The position numbers and the translations under genes are program-made. Below are positions 54,751 to 63,549 of a DNA stretch of 64,000 nucleotides, one piece after another (within the stretch, counting starts at the first letter, position 1; every line of letters starts with the position of its first letter). The notes under the pieces were generated by a model. It was not told the DNA's origin. It saw only the letters and a program-made list of their open reading frames with translations, and did no database searches. Source of the stretch: Streptomyces lydicus (GTDB lineage Bacteria > Actinomycetota > Actinomycetes > Streptomycetales > Streptomycetaceae); the NCBI RefSeq assembly GCF_001729485.1, contig NZ_CP017157.1, positions 2,232,001 through 2,296,000 on the forward strand. Direction: 5' to 3'.

Positions 54751-55191
54751 ATGAACGAACGAGTCCGAGCCGTCCTCGTCACCGCGGACGAGACCATGCT
54801 GGTCATCCGCCGCACCAAGCCCGGCGTACCCGTGTACTGGGTGCTGCCCGGCGGCGGCGTCGAAGCCAGTGACGAGTCCCGGGAGGCCGCCCTCCACCGG
54901 GAGATCCACGAGGAGATCGCGGGCAAGGCCGACATCGTCCGCCTCCTGCACACGCTGGAGGGTGAGGGCGGGCGTCAGCTCTTCTACCTCGCCCGGATCG
55001 CGAAGTGGTCCTTCGAAGACCGTACCGGCCCCGAGTTCAGTGCTCAGGGCCGGGGCGAATACGCACTGGAGGAGGTCCCGCTGACCGTGGAGGGGATCGA
55101 CGGCATCGACCTCAAGCCTGAGGAGATCACCCACGTCCTGCGTGGCGCCATCGCTGACGGGACCCTGATCCCCGACGAGACGATGGCTTGA
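54751..55191 (+). CDS. NUDIX hydrolase, last gene of island operon
   Basis: A 146-residue protein with a complete Nudix box: GGGVEASDESREAALHREI followed by HEEIAG (G-x5-E-x7-RE-x2-EE-x-G, about residues 34-57). Such enzymes hydrolyse nucleoside diphosphate-linked compounds. ATG follows GGAG by about 12 nt and lies 30 bp after the SDR fusion. It may clear or mature a nucleotide-linked product made by the upstream fusion proteins; this is inference from context. Confidence 0.92.
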   Translation: MNERVRAVLVTADETMLVIRRTKPGVPVYWVLPGGGVEASDESREAALHREIHEEIAGKADIVRLLHTLEGEGGRQLFYLARIAKWSFEDRTGPEFSAQGRGEYALEEVPLTVEGIDGIDLKPEEITHVLRGAIADGTLIPDETMA

Positions 55192-55198
55192 CCTGGGA

Positions 55199-55214
55199 GT
55201 ACGTGCGCACGTAC
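55199..55214. promoter_or_regulatory. 16-bp perfect palindrome after the NUDIX gene
   Basis: GTACGTGCGCACGTAC lies 8 bp after the NUDIX stop and abuts the terminator stem. It might be a protein-binding site or part of the termination structure. Confidence 0.5.
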
Positions 55215-55247
55215 TCGGGGCCAACGCCGTTACGCGTTGGCCCCGAG
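55214..55247. terminator. Island operon terminator
   Basis: A perfect 14-bp stem (55214-55227/55234-55247) with a 6-nt loop ends the five-gene operon. Confidence 0.8.
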
Positions 55248-55386
55248 GGCGCTCATGGCGTCAGAAACCGGACGGTCAGGTGCGGCCTCCGCATCTCGTG
55301 GACGACTGCGGGCAGCACGACGACCCTCCGGACGGACGCTGCGGCGCAGGACGCGTGCGCTGGCGCGGTCGGCGGTGATGCGGGAG

Positions 55387-55506
55387 CGGCTGGCACCCCG
55401 ACCCCGGCCGCCGCCCGCCCCCCGACGCCACCCACCTCACCCTGACGCTGGAGCTGTCCCCCCGCCCGCACCCGGCGCCGCAGGGCCCTCCCGCCGTGCG
55501 ATGAGC
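55387..55506. repeat. Right flanking direct repeat of the island (about 120 bp)
   Basis: The copy of 48547-48668 includes the codons HPDPGRR...LTLTLEL of the GNAT family end and, because it lacks 2 bp, reads on to TGA at 55502-55504. That TGA is probably the ancestral GNAT stop. It overlaps the 3' end of the leftward methyltransferase gene. Confidence 0.93.
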
Positions 55507-56135
55507 TGCAGCCGCTCCGCCGTCCGCCCGTCCAGCGTCCCCACCCGGCCGGTCCGCTCCGCCACCACCGAGAAGCCCGCCGCCCGCACCAGCGCCCGCA
55601 GCCGTTCCGGCGCGTGGTGCCGGAACACCCCGCCGTCCGGCGTCTCGAACACCCCGTAGGTGCCGTAGCGCTCCGCGAACCGCGCGTACCGCTCCTGGTT
55701 GAGCGCATCACCCTGCAGCGGCACGTCGCTCAGGTACAGCACCCCGCCGGGCCGCACCAGCCGCCCCAGCTCCCCGGTGATCGCCGTCTGCTCCGCGTCC
55801 CCCGGCACGCACGTCAGCACCGCGAACAGCAGCGCCGCATCGAACGAGCCCGCCCCGAACGGCAGCGGAAACCCCGCCCACCGCATCAGATCCAGCCCCG
55901 GATGCTCCCGCCGCCCCCGCGCGATCAGCGCCGCCGACACATCCACCCCGCGCACCTCGCGGTAGCCGAGCCCGGCCAGCTCCGCGGTCAGCCGCCCGTA
56001 ACCGCAGCCGTAGTCCAGCACCCGCGCGCCGCGCGGCACGTACGCGTCCAGCAGCTCCGGATCGAGCGGATGGGTGAAGGTCTTCGCGGACCCGGTCGTC
56101 TCCCAGAAGCCGAGGAATCCCTGTGGCGAGGTCAT
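55437..56135 (-). CDS. SAM-dependent methyltransferase
   Basis: A 232-residue class I methyltransferase. Motif I is ARVLDYGCGYGRLTAEL (about residues 37-53), then REVRGVDVSAALI and motif IV-like FDAALLFAVLTCVPGDAEQ. The C-terminal part has GVFRHHAPERLRALVRAAGFSVV. ATG at 56135 (MTSPQGFLGFWE) is the likely start. The last 23 codons lie in the right island repeat, so before insertion this gene overlapped the convergent GNAT gene by about 68 bp. Substrate unknown. Confidence 0.9.
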   Translation of the reverse strand: MTSPQGFLGFWETTGSAKTFTHPLDPELLDAYVPRGARVLDYGCGYGRLTAELAGLGYREVRGVDVSAALIARGRREHPGLDLMRWAGFPLPFGAGSFDAALLFAVLTCVPGDAEQTAITGELGRLVRPGGVLYLSDVPLQGDALNQERYARFAERYGTYGVFETPDGGVFRHHAPERLRALVRAAGFSVVAERTGRVGTLDGRTAERLQLIARREGPAAPGAGGGTAPASG

Positions 56136-56213
56136 GCCCGGACCGTACCCACGGAATAGCCCGCTGCCTCCCGGGGTTGCACCGGAACACGTCCCGACGA
56201 GGAAAGTCAGCTC

Positions 56214-56918
56214 ATGCGCGTCGAAATCTGGTCCGACATCGCCTGCCCCTGGTGCTACATCGGCAAGGCCCGCTTCGAGGCCGGTCTCGCCGCCTTCGCC
56301 CACCGCGACGGCGTCGAGGTGGTCCACCGCTCCTTCGAGCTCGACCCGGACGCGCCCGCCCCCACCGACATCCCGGTCCTCGACATGCTGGCCTCGAAGT
56401 ACCGCGTCAGCCGCGACGAGGCCGCGGCCATGGAGGCCCGGGTCGCCGACGCCGCCGCCGGCGAGGGCCTGGACTACCGCTCCGACCGCATCCACGGCAA
56501 CACCTTCGACCTGCACCGGCTGCTGCACGCCGGCAAGGCGCACGGCGTGCAGGACGCCCTGCTCGACGCGCTCTACCGCGCCAACTTCGCCGAGGCCCGC
56601 CCGCTCGGCGACCCCGCCGTCCTCCAGGAGATCGCCACCGGCGCCGGCCTGCCCGCCGAGGAAGCCGCCCGGGTGCTCGCCGACCCCGCCGCGTACGCCC
56701 AGGAGGTACGCGCCGACGAGCGCGAGGCCGCCGCGCTCGGCGCCACCGGCGTCCCCTTCTTCGTCATCGACCGCCGCTACGGCATCTCCGGCGGCCAGCC
56801 CGCCGACGTCTTCCGCCAGGCCCTGGAGCGGGCCCACGCCGACGGCGCGATCCAGACCCTCGCCGCCCCCGACGGGGAGGTCTGCGGCGACGACGGCTGC
56901 GCCGTACCCGGCGTCTGA
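56214..56918 (+). CDS. DsbA-family (FrnE-like) oxidoreductase
   Basis: A 234-residue thioredoxin-fold protein without a signal peptide, of the FrnE/2-hydroxychromene-2-carboxylate isomerase group. The active-site motif is CPWC (residues 12-15) in WSDIACPWCYIGK, and the cis-Pro loop is GATGVPFFVID (about residue 180). A C-terminal Cys pair, EVCGDDGCAV, is also present. It is probably a cytoplasmic dithiol-disulfide enzyme. ATG at 56214 follows AGGAAAG. Confidence 0.93.
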   Translation: MRVEIWSDIACPWCYIGKARFEAGLAAFAHRDGVEVVHRSFELDPDAPAPTDIPVLDMLASKYRVSRDEAAAMEARVADAAAGEGLDYRSDRIHGNTFDLHRLLHAGKAHGVQDALLDALYRANFAEARPLGDPAVLQEIATGAGLPAEEAARVLADPAAYAQEVRADEREAAALGATGVPFFVIDRRYGISGGQPADVFRQALERAHADGAIQTLAAPDGEVCGDDGCAVPGV

Positions 56919-56971
56919 CACCGTCCGAAAGACAATGGACGCGACCGGCTCCCGCCGCGCACAGTGGGGTC

Positions 56972-58042
56972 ATGCAGCGACATGAGCCACTCGGCGGGGC
57001 CGAATTCGCGCCCGAGACGACCTACCTCAACTCCGCCTCCAGCGGACTGCTCCCGCGCCGCAGCGCCGCAGCCGTGCGCGCGGCCCTCGACGAATCCGCC
57101 TCGCACGGCACGATGGGCCGCGACTACTTCGCCGCCGCGCACGCCTCCCGGGCCGCCTTCGCCCGGCTGGTGGACGTCCCCGCCGAGCGGGTCGCCCTCG
57201 GCAGCTCCGTCGCCGTCCGGTCCGCGCTGATCGCCGCGTCCCTCCCGGCGGGCGCCGAAGTCCTCGCACCCGAGGGCGACTTCAGCTCCCTGGTCAACCC
57301 GCTCGGCACCCACCCGGGCATCAAGCTGCGCACCGTGCCCCTGGAAGCGCTCGCCGACGAGGTGCGCCCCGGCACCGCGCTGGTCGCCTTCAGCGCCGTC
57401 CAGTCGCTCGACGGCCGGATCGCCGACCTCGCCGCCGTACGGGAAGCCGCCCGGACCCACGGGGCGCGCACCTTCGTCGACGCCACCCAGGCCGCCGGCT
57501 GGCTGCCGCTGCGCGCCCTCGACTTCGACTACCTCGTCGCCGGCGCCTTCAAATGGCTGCTGTGCCCGCGCGGCACCACCTTCATGGCCTTCGGCGGCGA
57601 GCGCGGCGACCGCACCGACGGCCCCGGCTGGCCGGCCGCGCTGCACGCCGGCTGGGTCGCCGGCGAGGACCTCGCCGCGTCCAACTACGGACTGATCACC
57701 CCGGCCACCACCGCCCGCCGCTTCGACGAACCGCACGCCTACCTCTCGTACGTCGGCGCCGAACAGTCCCTCTCGCTCATCGAGGAACTGGGCGTACCCG
57801 CGATCCACGCCCACGACACCGCGCTCGCCGCGTACTACCGCGAGCGGCTCACCGACCGCGGCCTCAGCCCGCGCCCCGCACCCGGCTCGGCCATCGTCTC
57901 CACCCCCGGCCTCACGGACGCCGAGGACCGGCTCGCCGCGGCCGGCGTGAAGATCTCCGTACGCGGCGGGCTGCTGCGCGCGGCCTTCCACCTCTACAAC
58001 TCCACCGACGACGTCGACCGGCTGCTGTCCCTGCTGGACTGA
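56972..58042 (+). CDS. Class V aminotransferase-fold PLP enzyme
   Basis: A 356-residue protein similar to the NifS/cysteine desulfurase fold. It has TYLNSASSGLLPR, TFVDATQAAGWLPL and the PLP Lys in LVAGAFKWLLCPRGT (about residue 194). The persulfide Cys expected for a cysteine desulfurase is not seen, so a different transamination or lyase activity is more likely. ATG at 56972 gives the family length. It may be cotranscribed with the DsbA-like gene 53 bp upstream. Confidence 0.88.
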   Translation: MQRHEPLGGAEFAPETTYLNSASSGLLPRRSAAAVRAALDESASHGTMGRDYFAAAHASRAAFARLVDVPAERVALGSSVAVRSALIAASLPAGAEVLAPEGDFSSLVNPLGTHPGIKLRTVPLEALADEVRPGTALVAFSAVQSLDGRIADLAAVREAARTHGARTFVDATQAAGWLPLRALDFDYLVAGAFKWLLCPRGTTFMAFGGERGDRTDGPGWPAALHAGWVAGEDLAASNYGLITPATTARRFDEPHAYLSYVGAEQSLSLIEELGVPAIHAHDTALAAYYRERLTDRGLSPRPAPGSAIVSTPGLTDAEDRLAAAGVKISVRGGLLRAAFHLYNSTDDVDRLLSLLD

Positions 58043-58145
58043 AGCGGACCACGGCACCGGGAATGCGGGACCCCGCCGGCGATGTTGGCACCGCTGACGT
58101 CACGTCTGATCACGTGCACCGGACAGCAGTTGAGAGGCCCCTTCA

Positions 58146-59213
58146 GTGACCACCGCTTTCGACCCCGTCGACCTCGCCGGCATCCCGCTCGCCAACCGCC
58201 TCGTGATGGCGCCGATGACCCGCAACCGCGCCACCGCCGACGGCGTCCCCACCCCGTCGATGGTCCGCTACTACACCCAGCGGGCCTCCGCCGGACTCAT
58301 CATCACCGAAGCCACCCAGACCACCCCCGTCGGCCGCGGCTACCCCCTCACCCCGGGCCTGCACACCCCCGAGCAGGTCGCCGGATGGCGTGCGGTCACC
58401 GACTCCGTGCACGCCGCGGGCGGCACGATCTTCGCGCAGCTGTGGCACGGCGGCCGGATCGGCCACCCCGTGCTGCTGCCCGACGGCCTGGTGCCGGTCG
58501 GCCCCTCACCGGTCGCCGCGGCCGGCCAGGGCTTCACCCACGAGGGCCTCAAGGACTTCGTCACGCCCCGCGAGCTGACCGGCCAGGAGATAGCCGACAC
58601 GATCGCCGGCTTCGCCACCGCCGCCCGCAACGCCCTCGACGCGGGCTTCGACGGCGTCGAGATCCACGGCGCCAACGGCTACCTCATCCACCAGTTCCTC
58701 GCGCCCAACAGCAACCTGCGCACCGACGAGTGGGGCGGCTCCGACGAGGCCCGCGCCCGCTTCGCCATCGAGGTCGTACGGGCCGTCGCCGACGCGATCG
58801 GCGCCCACCGCACCGGCCTGCGCCTCTCTCCCGGGAACCCCTTCAACGACATCTCCGAGCCCGCCCCCGAAGCCACCTACACCGCGCTCGTCGAAGCGGT
58901 CGCCCCGCTGGGCCTGGCCTACCTGCACACCTGCGACGTCGTCGACCAGGACCTGCTGGCCCGGCTGCGCAAGCGCTTCGGCGGGACGTTCGTCCTCAAC
59001 CCCGCCACCGAAGGCCGCCCCACCGGCCCCGAGGAGCTCCCGCTCGTCGAGGAGGGCCGGGCCGACCTGCTGGCCTACGGCGCGCTCTTCATCGCCAACC
59101 CCGACCTGCCCCGCCGTCTCGCCGCCGGCGGCCCCTTCAACACCCCCGACCGCGCCAGCTTCTACGGCGGCGACGACAGCGGCTACCTCGACTACCCGGC
59201 CCTGACCGACTGA
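58146..59213 (+). CDS. Alkene reductase of the Old Yellow Enzyme family
   Basis: A 355-residue FMN-dependent oxidoreductase (NemA/OYE class). Motifs are NRLVMAPMTRNRA, the substrate-binding region QLWHGGRIGHP, the His/Asn pair equivalent near GFDGVEIHGANGYLIHQFLAPNSN, and the FMN phosphate loop. It reduces activated C=C bonds such as enones or nitro compounds with NAD(P)H. GTG at 58146 is the start. A hairpin follows the stop, where the gene meets a convergent hydrolase gene. Confidence 0.93.
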   Translation: MTTAFDPVDLAGIPLANRLVMAPMTRNRATADGVPTPSMVRYYTQRASAGLIITEATQTTPVGRGYPLTPGLHTPEQVAGWRAVTDSVHAAGGTIFAQLWHGGRIGHPVLLPDGLVPVGPSPVAAAGQGFTHEGLKDFVTPRELTGQEIADTIAGFATAARNALDAGFDGVEIHGANGYLIHQFLAPNSNLRTDEWGGSDEARARFAIEVVRAVADAIGAHRTGLRLSPGNPFNDISEPAPEATYTALVEAVAPLGLAYLHTCDVVDQDLLARLRKRFGGTFVLNPATEGRPTGPEELPLVEEGRADLLAYGALFIANPDLPRRLAAGGPFNTPDRASFYGGDDSGYLDYPALTD

Positions 59214-59228
59214 GCACCCACCGACGCA

Positions 59229-59257
59229 CCGGCGGGGCGCACCGTGCGCCCCGCCGG
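59229..59257. terminator. Bidirectional hairpin between OYE and hydrolase genes
   Basis: A 12-14 bp perfect GC stem lies at 59229-59242/59244-59257, 15 bp after the OYE stop and 20 bp beyond the convergent gene's stop. Confidence 0.75.
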
Positions 59258-59276
59258 CCCGCTCACACCTCTCGGC

Positions 59277-60599
59277 TCACACCTCTCCGCGCACCATCCG
59301 CACCAGCCGGTCCAGGACCGCCCCGTCACTGACCCGCAGTCCGTCGTGCTCCCACTCGTTCGTCACCCACACCCGCAGCCCCCGGATCCGCTCCGCGGTG
59401 CGCAGCGCATGACCGGTGTCCACGTACATGTCGTCGAAGTAGACCGCCGCCGCGGCCGGCACCTCGTTGCCGGCCAGCCGCCCGGCGTCGTACAGATCCG
59501 GCCAGTCCGTCCGCTCCGCCAGCGCCTGCGCGGTCTCCTTCAACGGCCGCAGCGCCGGATCGGTGTCGAACATCCACGGGTACATCATCTCGCCGGTGAA
59601 GTACACCGGCCCGTCCCCGGCCAGCGCCGCGTCCACGTCGAACGCCGCGTACGACGGGGCCAGTTGGCGCCGCACCCGCTCCGCCGCCCAGCCCGTCGGC
59701 CCCGCGTCCACCGACCGCTGCCCGTAGATCGTCTCGTGCAGCACCGCGAACAACGGCGTCGCGGCATGCGAGAGATGACCCTGCACGGCCTCCAGGAACG
59801 CGTCCGCCGGCTCCGGGCCGGCCGGGCCCGCCACCCACGCCTCACTCACCAGGTGGTGCAGGGTGTGCGACCCGTCGCCGCTGCCCAGCATCAGCCCCAG
59901 CGACAGGAACGCCTCCGCGGTCAGCAGCCCCCCGCCGGGCAGCCGCACCACGTGCTCGCGCAGATGCCCCACGATCCGCCGCACCGCGGCCACGTCCCCC
60001 GGATACCGCGCGTAGTGCGCCGCGTTCTTCCGCGCCACCCGCGGATACGCCGCCCGGTAGACGTCCTCGGCACTCGCGTCCAGACCGGGCAGCCCGCCCG
60101 TGACGTACGCCGCCGACAGCGCCTCCGGCGCCCGGGAGAGGTAACCGACCGTGCAGAACCCGCCGAAGCTCTGGCCCAGCACGCTCCACGGCCCGCCGTC
60201 CGGGACCAGGTGGCGGCGGAACAGCTCGGCGTCCCGCACGATCGCGTCCGCCCGGAAGTGCGCCAGGTACGCCGCCTGCTGCTCCGGGCCGCCGCGCAGC
60301 GGCAGCGTCTGCCGGTTCGCCGGCGTCGACCGCCCCGTACCGCGCTGGTCCAGCAGCAGCACCCGGTGGTCCTCCAGCGCCCGCGTCAGCCAGGACTCCC
60401 GCCCCACCGGACGCGGCGACGGACAGCCCGGACCGCCCTGCAGGTACACCAGCCACGGCAGGTCGTCCCGCTCCCGCCCGGCCGCCACCACCTCGCGGCC
60501 GTACACCTCCAGCCGCTCGCCGCCCGGATCGTCATGATCCAGTGGCACCTGAAGCACATGGTCGCGCGCCACGACCCCCGGCATCCGGTCCGCCCTCAT
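59277..60599 (-). CDS. Alpha/beta hydrolase, prolyl aminopeptidase type
   Basis: A 440-residue S33-family peptidase-like protein. The oxyanion region is LVYLQGGPGCPSP, the nucleophile is Ser in VLGQSFGGFC (about residue 150), and the acid/His region is FDDMYVDTGHALRT with WEHDGLR. ATG at 60599 follows GAGGAG. It probably removes N-terminal Pro or similar residues from peptides. It lies 96 bp downstream of ectD on the same strand, but a hairpin in between suggests a separate unit. Confidence 0.9.
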   Translation of the reverse strand: MRADRMPGVVARDHVLQVPLDHDDPGGERLEVYGREVVAAGRERDDLPWLVYLQGGPGCPSPRPVGRESWLTRALEDHRVLLLDQRGTGRSTPANRQTLPLRGGPEQQAAYLAHFRADAIVRDAELFRRHLVPDGGPWSVLGQSFGGFCTVGYLSRAPEALSAAYVTGGLPGLDASAEDVYRAAYPRVARKNAAHYARYPGDVAAVRRIVGHLREHVVRLPGGGLLTAEAFLSLGLMLGSGDGSHTLHHLVSEAWVAGPAGPEPADAFLEAVQGHLSHAATPLFAVLHETIYGQRSVDAGPTGWAAERVRRQLAPSYAAFDVDAALAGDGPVYFTGEMMYPWMFDTDPALRPLKETAQALAERTDWPDLYDAGRLAGNEVPAAAAVYFDDMYVDTGHALRTAERIRGLRVWVTNEWEHDGLRVSDGAVLDRLVRMVRGEV

Positions 60600-60623
60600 C
60601 AGCCCCTCCTCGCACACGACGCG

Positions 60624-60663
60624 GCGCGGCCGCCGCACAGACCCTGCTGTGCGACGACCGCGC
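60624..60663. terminator. Probable ectABCD terminator
   Basis: Arms 60624-60640 and 60647-60663 pair over 17 bp with two mismatches. The hairpin lies 33 bp beyond the ectD stop in the direction of transcription. Confidence 0.55.
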
Positions 60664-60695
60664 CACCGGTACCGCTCTCGTCTACGTCACCGTAC

Positions 60696-61595
60696 TCAGT
60701 GCACCGGGGTGAAGTCCCGCGCTCCGATGTAATCCGGGCGCCGCACCGGCGCCGCGAACGGCTCCACCGCCGCGTTCTCCACGCTGTTGAAGACGATGAA
60801 GACATTGCTGCGGGGGTACGGCGTGATGTTGTCACCCGAGCCGTGCATGGCGTTGCAGTCGAACCACGTCGCCGAACCGGCCTTGCCCGTGAACAGCCGG
60901 ATGCTGTGCTTGTCCGCCATCTTCGTCAGCACCTCGTCCGACGGGATGCCCGCGTCCTGCATCTGGAGCGACCGCTTGTAGTTGTCCTTCGGCGTCTCGC
61001 CCTCGCAGCCCACGAAGTGCTGGTGCGAACCAGGCATGATCATCAGGCCGCCGTTGGTGGCGTAGTTCTCGGTCAGCGCGATCGACACGGACACGGTCCG
61101 CATGTTCGGCAGCCCGTCCTCCGCGTGCCACGTCTCGAAGTCCGAGTGCCAGTAGAAGCCGGAAGCACCGAAGCCGGGCTTCACGTTGATCCGCGACTGG
61201 TGGACGTAGACGTCCGAGCCGAGGATCTGCCGGGCCCGGCCGACCACACGCGGATCGGAGACCAGCTTGGCGAACACCTCACTGATCTTGTGCACCTCGA
61301 AGACGGACCGGACGCTCTGCGACTTCGGCTCGACGATGGAGCGCGGGTCGGCGCGCATCTCCGGGTCGAGCACCAGCCGGTCCAGCTCGGCGCGGTACAC
61401 CGCGACTTCTTCCGCCGTCAGCAGTTCCCCGATGGCGAAAAAGCCGTCGCGTTCGAAGTCGCTCAGCTCGGACGGCGCGAACGGGCCGGCCGCTCCGGGC
61501 TGCGACCACACCACCGGGTCCTTCCGCGGGGTGATGACCTCATTGGTCCCACGGGTCGGGTACAGGTCGGCGGTGCGCTCGGGTGCGGTGGTCAT
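60696..61595 (-). CDS. ectD: Ectoine hydroxylase
   Basis: A 299-residue Fe(II)/2-oxoglutarate dioxygenase that converts ectoine to 5-hydroxyectoine. The iron ligands include the H-x-D of WHSDFETWHAEDG and a distal His in CNAMHGSGDNI. The EctD signature region is FGASGFYWHSDFE. It ends an ectA-B-C-D operon and lies 96 bp after ectC. Hydroxyectoine is typical of Streptomyces stress protection against salt and heat. Confidence 0.96.
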   Translation of the reverse strand: MTTAPERTADLYPTRGTNEVITPRKDPVVWSQPGAAGPFAPSELSDFERDGFFAIGELLTAEEVAVYRAELDRLVLDPEMRADPRSIVEPKSQSVRSVFEVHKISEVFAKLVSDPRVVGRARQILGSDVYVHQSRINVKPGFGASGFYWHSDFETWHAEDGLPNMRTVSVSIALTENYATNGGLMIMPGSHQHFVGCEGETPKDNYKRSLQMQDAGIPSDEVLTKMADKHSIRLFTGKAGSATWFDCNAMHGSGDNITPYPRSNVFIVFNSVENAAVEPFAAPVRRPDYIGARDFTPVH

Positions 61596-61691
61596 GGTGT
61601 TGCCTTCCTCTCCTCTCGTACGGAATCCGGCTCACGTGCGTGACGCGGGGCTTCCGCGGCCGGCCCGCGGAGGGGCCGGCCGTGGATCGCC

Positions 61692-62108
61692 TCAGACCTT
61701 CTCCGGCTCCGGGTCCGGCTCGGTGAGAACCGGGTAGACCCCGTTCTCGTCGTGGTCCTCGCGGCCGGTGACCGGCGGGTTGAAGACGCACAGGCAGCGG
61801 AAGTCTTCCTTGATCCGCATGGTGTGCTTCTCGTGCCCGTCGAGCAGGTACATCACGCCGGGCGTGATGGTGTGCTTCTCGCCGGTCTCGTCGTTGGTCA
61901 GCTCGGCCTCGCCCTCGACGCAGACGACGGCCTCGATGTGGTTCGCGTACCACATCGACGTCTCCGTACCGGCGTACAGGACGGTCTCGTGCAGCGAGAA
62001 CCCGACGCGCTCCTTGGCGAGCACGATGCGCTTGCTCTCCCACGTACCGGACTTGGCCTTGACGTGGCGGTCGGTGCCCTCGATGTCCTTGAAGGATCGG
62101 ACGATCAC
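61692..62108 (-). CDS. ectC: L-ectoine synthase
   Basis: A 138-residue cupin that cyclises N-gamma-acetyl-diaminobutyrate to ectoine. It begins [16 protein letters not shown] and has the cupin motifs [20 protein letters not shown] and [14 protein letters not shown] at 62108 gives the conserved N-terminus. It lies 47 bp after ectB. Confidence 0.96.
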   Translation of the reverse strand: MIVRSFKDIEGTDRHVKAKSGTWESKRIVLAKERVGFSLHETVLYAGTETSMWYANHIEAVVCVEGEAELTNDETGEKHTITPGVMYLLDGHEKHTMRIKEDFRCLCVFNPPVTGREDHDENGVYPVLTEPDPEPEKV

Positions 62109-62155
62109 GGTGGGTCGGTGCCTTTCTGTCGAACGTGCAGGAACTCTGACGGGTC

Positions 62156-63424
62156 TCAGACGCAGTCGCGGACCGCGCGGCCGAGGGTCCGAAGGCCCTC
62201 GTCCAGCTCCTCGGGGGTGGTGGTCAGGGCGGGCAGCAGTTTGACGACCTCGCTCTCCGGACCGGAGGTCTCGATCAGCAGGCCCAGCTCGAAGCACCGG
62301 GCCGCGATCCGGCCCGCGAGGCTCTTGTCGATGCACTCCAGACCCCACACCAGACCGCGGCCGCGGTACTCGGCGAAGGCGCCCGGGTGCTCCTCGACGA
62401 TGGCCTTCAGGTGTGCTTCGACGATCTCACCGCGGGCGAGGGTCTGCTTCTCCATCTGGCCGTCGGCCCAGTAGGTGTCCAGCGCGGCGGCGGCCGTCAC
62501 GAAGGCCGGGTTGTTGCCGCGGAACGTGCCGTTGTGCTCGCCGGGCTCCCAGATGTCCAGCTCAGGCTTGAACAGGGTGAGCGCCAGCGGCAGCCCGTAG
62601 CCGCTGATCGACTTCGAGACGGTGACGATGTCCGGCACGATGCCCGCCTCCTCGAAGGAGAAGAAGGCACCCGTACGGCCGCAGCCCATCTGGATGTCGT
62701 CGACGATCAGCAGCATGTCCCGGCGCTTGCACAGGTCGGCCAGCGCCCGCAGCCACTCGGCGCGGGCCACGTTGATGCCGCCCTCGCCCTGGACCGTCTC
62801 CACGATCACCGCGGCGGGCGTGTTCAGGCCGGAACCCTGGTCCTCCAGCAGCCGCTCGAACCACAGGAAGTCCGGGTACGCCCCGTCCAGGTAGTTGTCG
62901 AACGGCATCGGGGTGCCGTGCACCAGCGGGATACCGGCGCCGGCCCGCTTCATCGAGTTGCCGGTGACCGCGAGCGCGCCCAGCGACATGCCGTGGAAGG
63001 CGTTGGTGAAGGACACGATCGACTCGCGGCCCTTGACCTTGCGGGCGAGCTTCAGCGCCGCCTCGACCGAGTTGGCGCCCGTCGGCCCGGGGAACATGAC
63101 CTTGTACGGCAGGTCGCGCGGCCGCAGGATGATGTTCTGGAACGACTCCAGGAACGCCCGCTTGGCCGTGGTGGACATGTCCAGGCCGTGGGTGATGCCG
63201 TCCCGCTCGATGTAGTCGATCAGGGCGCGTTTGAGGACCGGGTTGTTGTGTCCGTAGTTGAGCGACCCGGCTCCGGAGAAGAAGTCCAGGTAGGTGTGCC
63301 CGTCCTCGTCGATCAGACGGCTGCCCTGGGCGCGGTCGAAGACGGTGGGCCAGCCACGGCAGTAGCTGCGCACCTCCGACTCCACGGTCTCGAAGACGCT
63401 CAGATCGGGCTGGGTGATGGTCAC
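62156..63424 (-). CDS. ectB: Diaminobutyrate-2-oxoglutarate aminotransferase
   Basis: A 422-residue class III PLP aminotransferase that makes L-2,4-diaminobutyrate from aspartate semialdehyde. Motifs are [30 protein letters not shown], the PLP-contact Asp in [15 protein letters not shown] and the PLP Lys in [18 protein letters not shown] (about residue 268). It follows ectA by 125 bp and precedes ectC by 47 bp. Confidence 0.96.
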   Translation of the reverse strand: MTITQPDLSVFETVESEVRSYCRGWPTVFDRAQGSRLIDEDGHTYLDFFSGAGSLNYGHNNPVLKRALIDYIERDGITHGLDMSTTAKRAFLESFQNIILRPRDLPYKVMFPGPTGANSVEAALKLARKVKGRESIVSFTNAFHGMSLGALAVTGNSMKRAGAGIPLVHGTPMPFDNYLDGAYPDFLWFERLLEDQGSGLNTPAAVIVETVQGEGGINVARAEWLRALADLCKRRDMLLIVDDIQMGCGRTGAFFSFEEAGIVPDIVTVSKSISGYGLPLALTLFKPELDIWEPGEHNGTFRGNNPAFVTAAAALDTYWADGQMEKQTLARGEIVEAHLKAIVEEHPGAFAEYRGRGLVWGLECIDKSLAGRIAARCFELGLLIETSGPESEVVKLLPALTTTPEELDEGLRTLGRAVRDCV

Positions 63425-63549
63425 AGCATGCTCCTGGGAGAGAGTGCGAAGGATGAGGAAGTCTGGGGGCGGGGGTGCCGGCGGCCCTTGTGGGCGGCCG
63501 GATCCGCGGGGCCGGCGCGGCGCCGTCGCCGCGCGGCCCGGGGGCGCTA

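Larger units (their letters stand above)
48669..55386. mobile_element. Putative 6.7-kb genomic island between direct repeats
   Basis: The segment between the 120-bp repeats carries an XRE/TPR regulator and a five-gene operon absent in character from the flanks. Recombination between the repeats would remove it and restore a GNAT gene convergent with the methyltransferase. Sampled lines in the operon have about 64-68% GC against about 72% outside, and a TTA codon is present. No integrase, transposase or tRNA is found, so the element may be degenerate, moved in trans, or formed by homologous recombination. Confidence 0.7.

Noticed and set aside
59244..61643. A 799-codon plus-strand open frame
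   Set aside because: It is antisense to the aminopeptidase-like gene and ectD, both of which have clear catalytic motifs.
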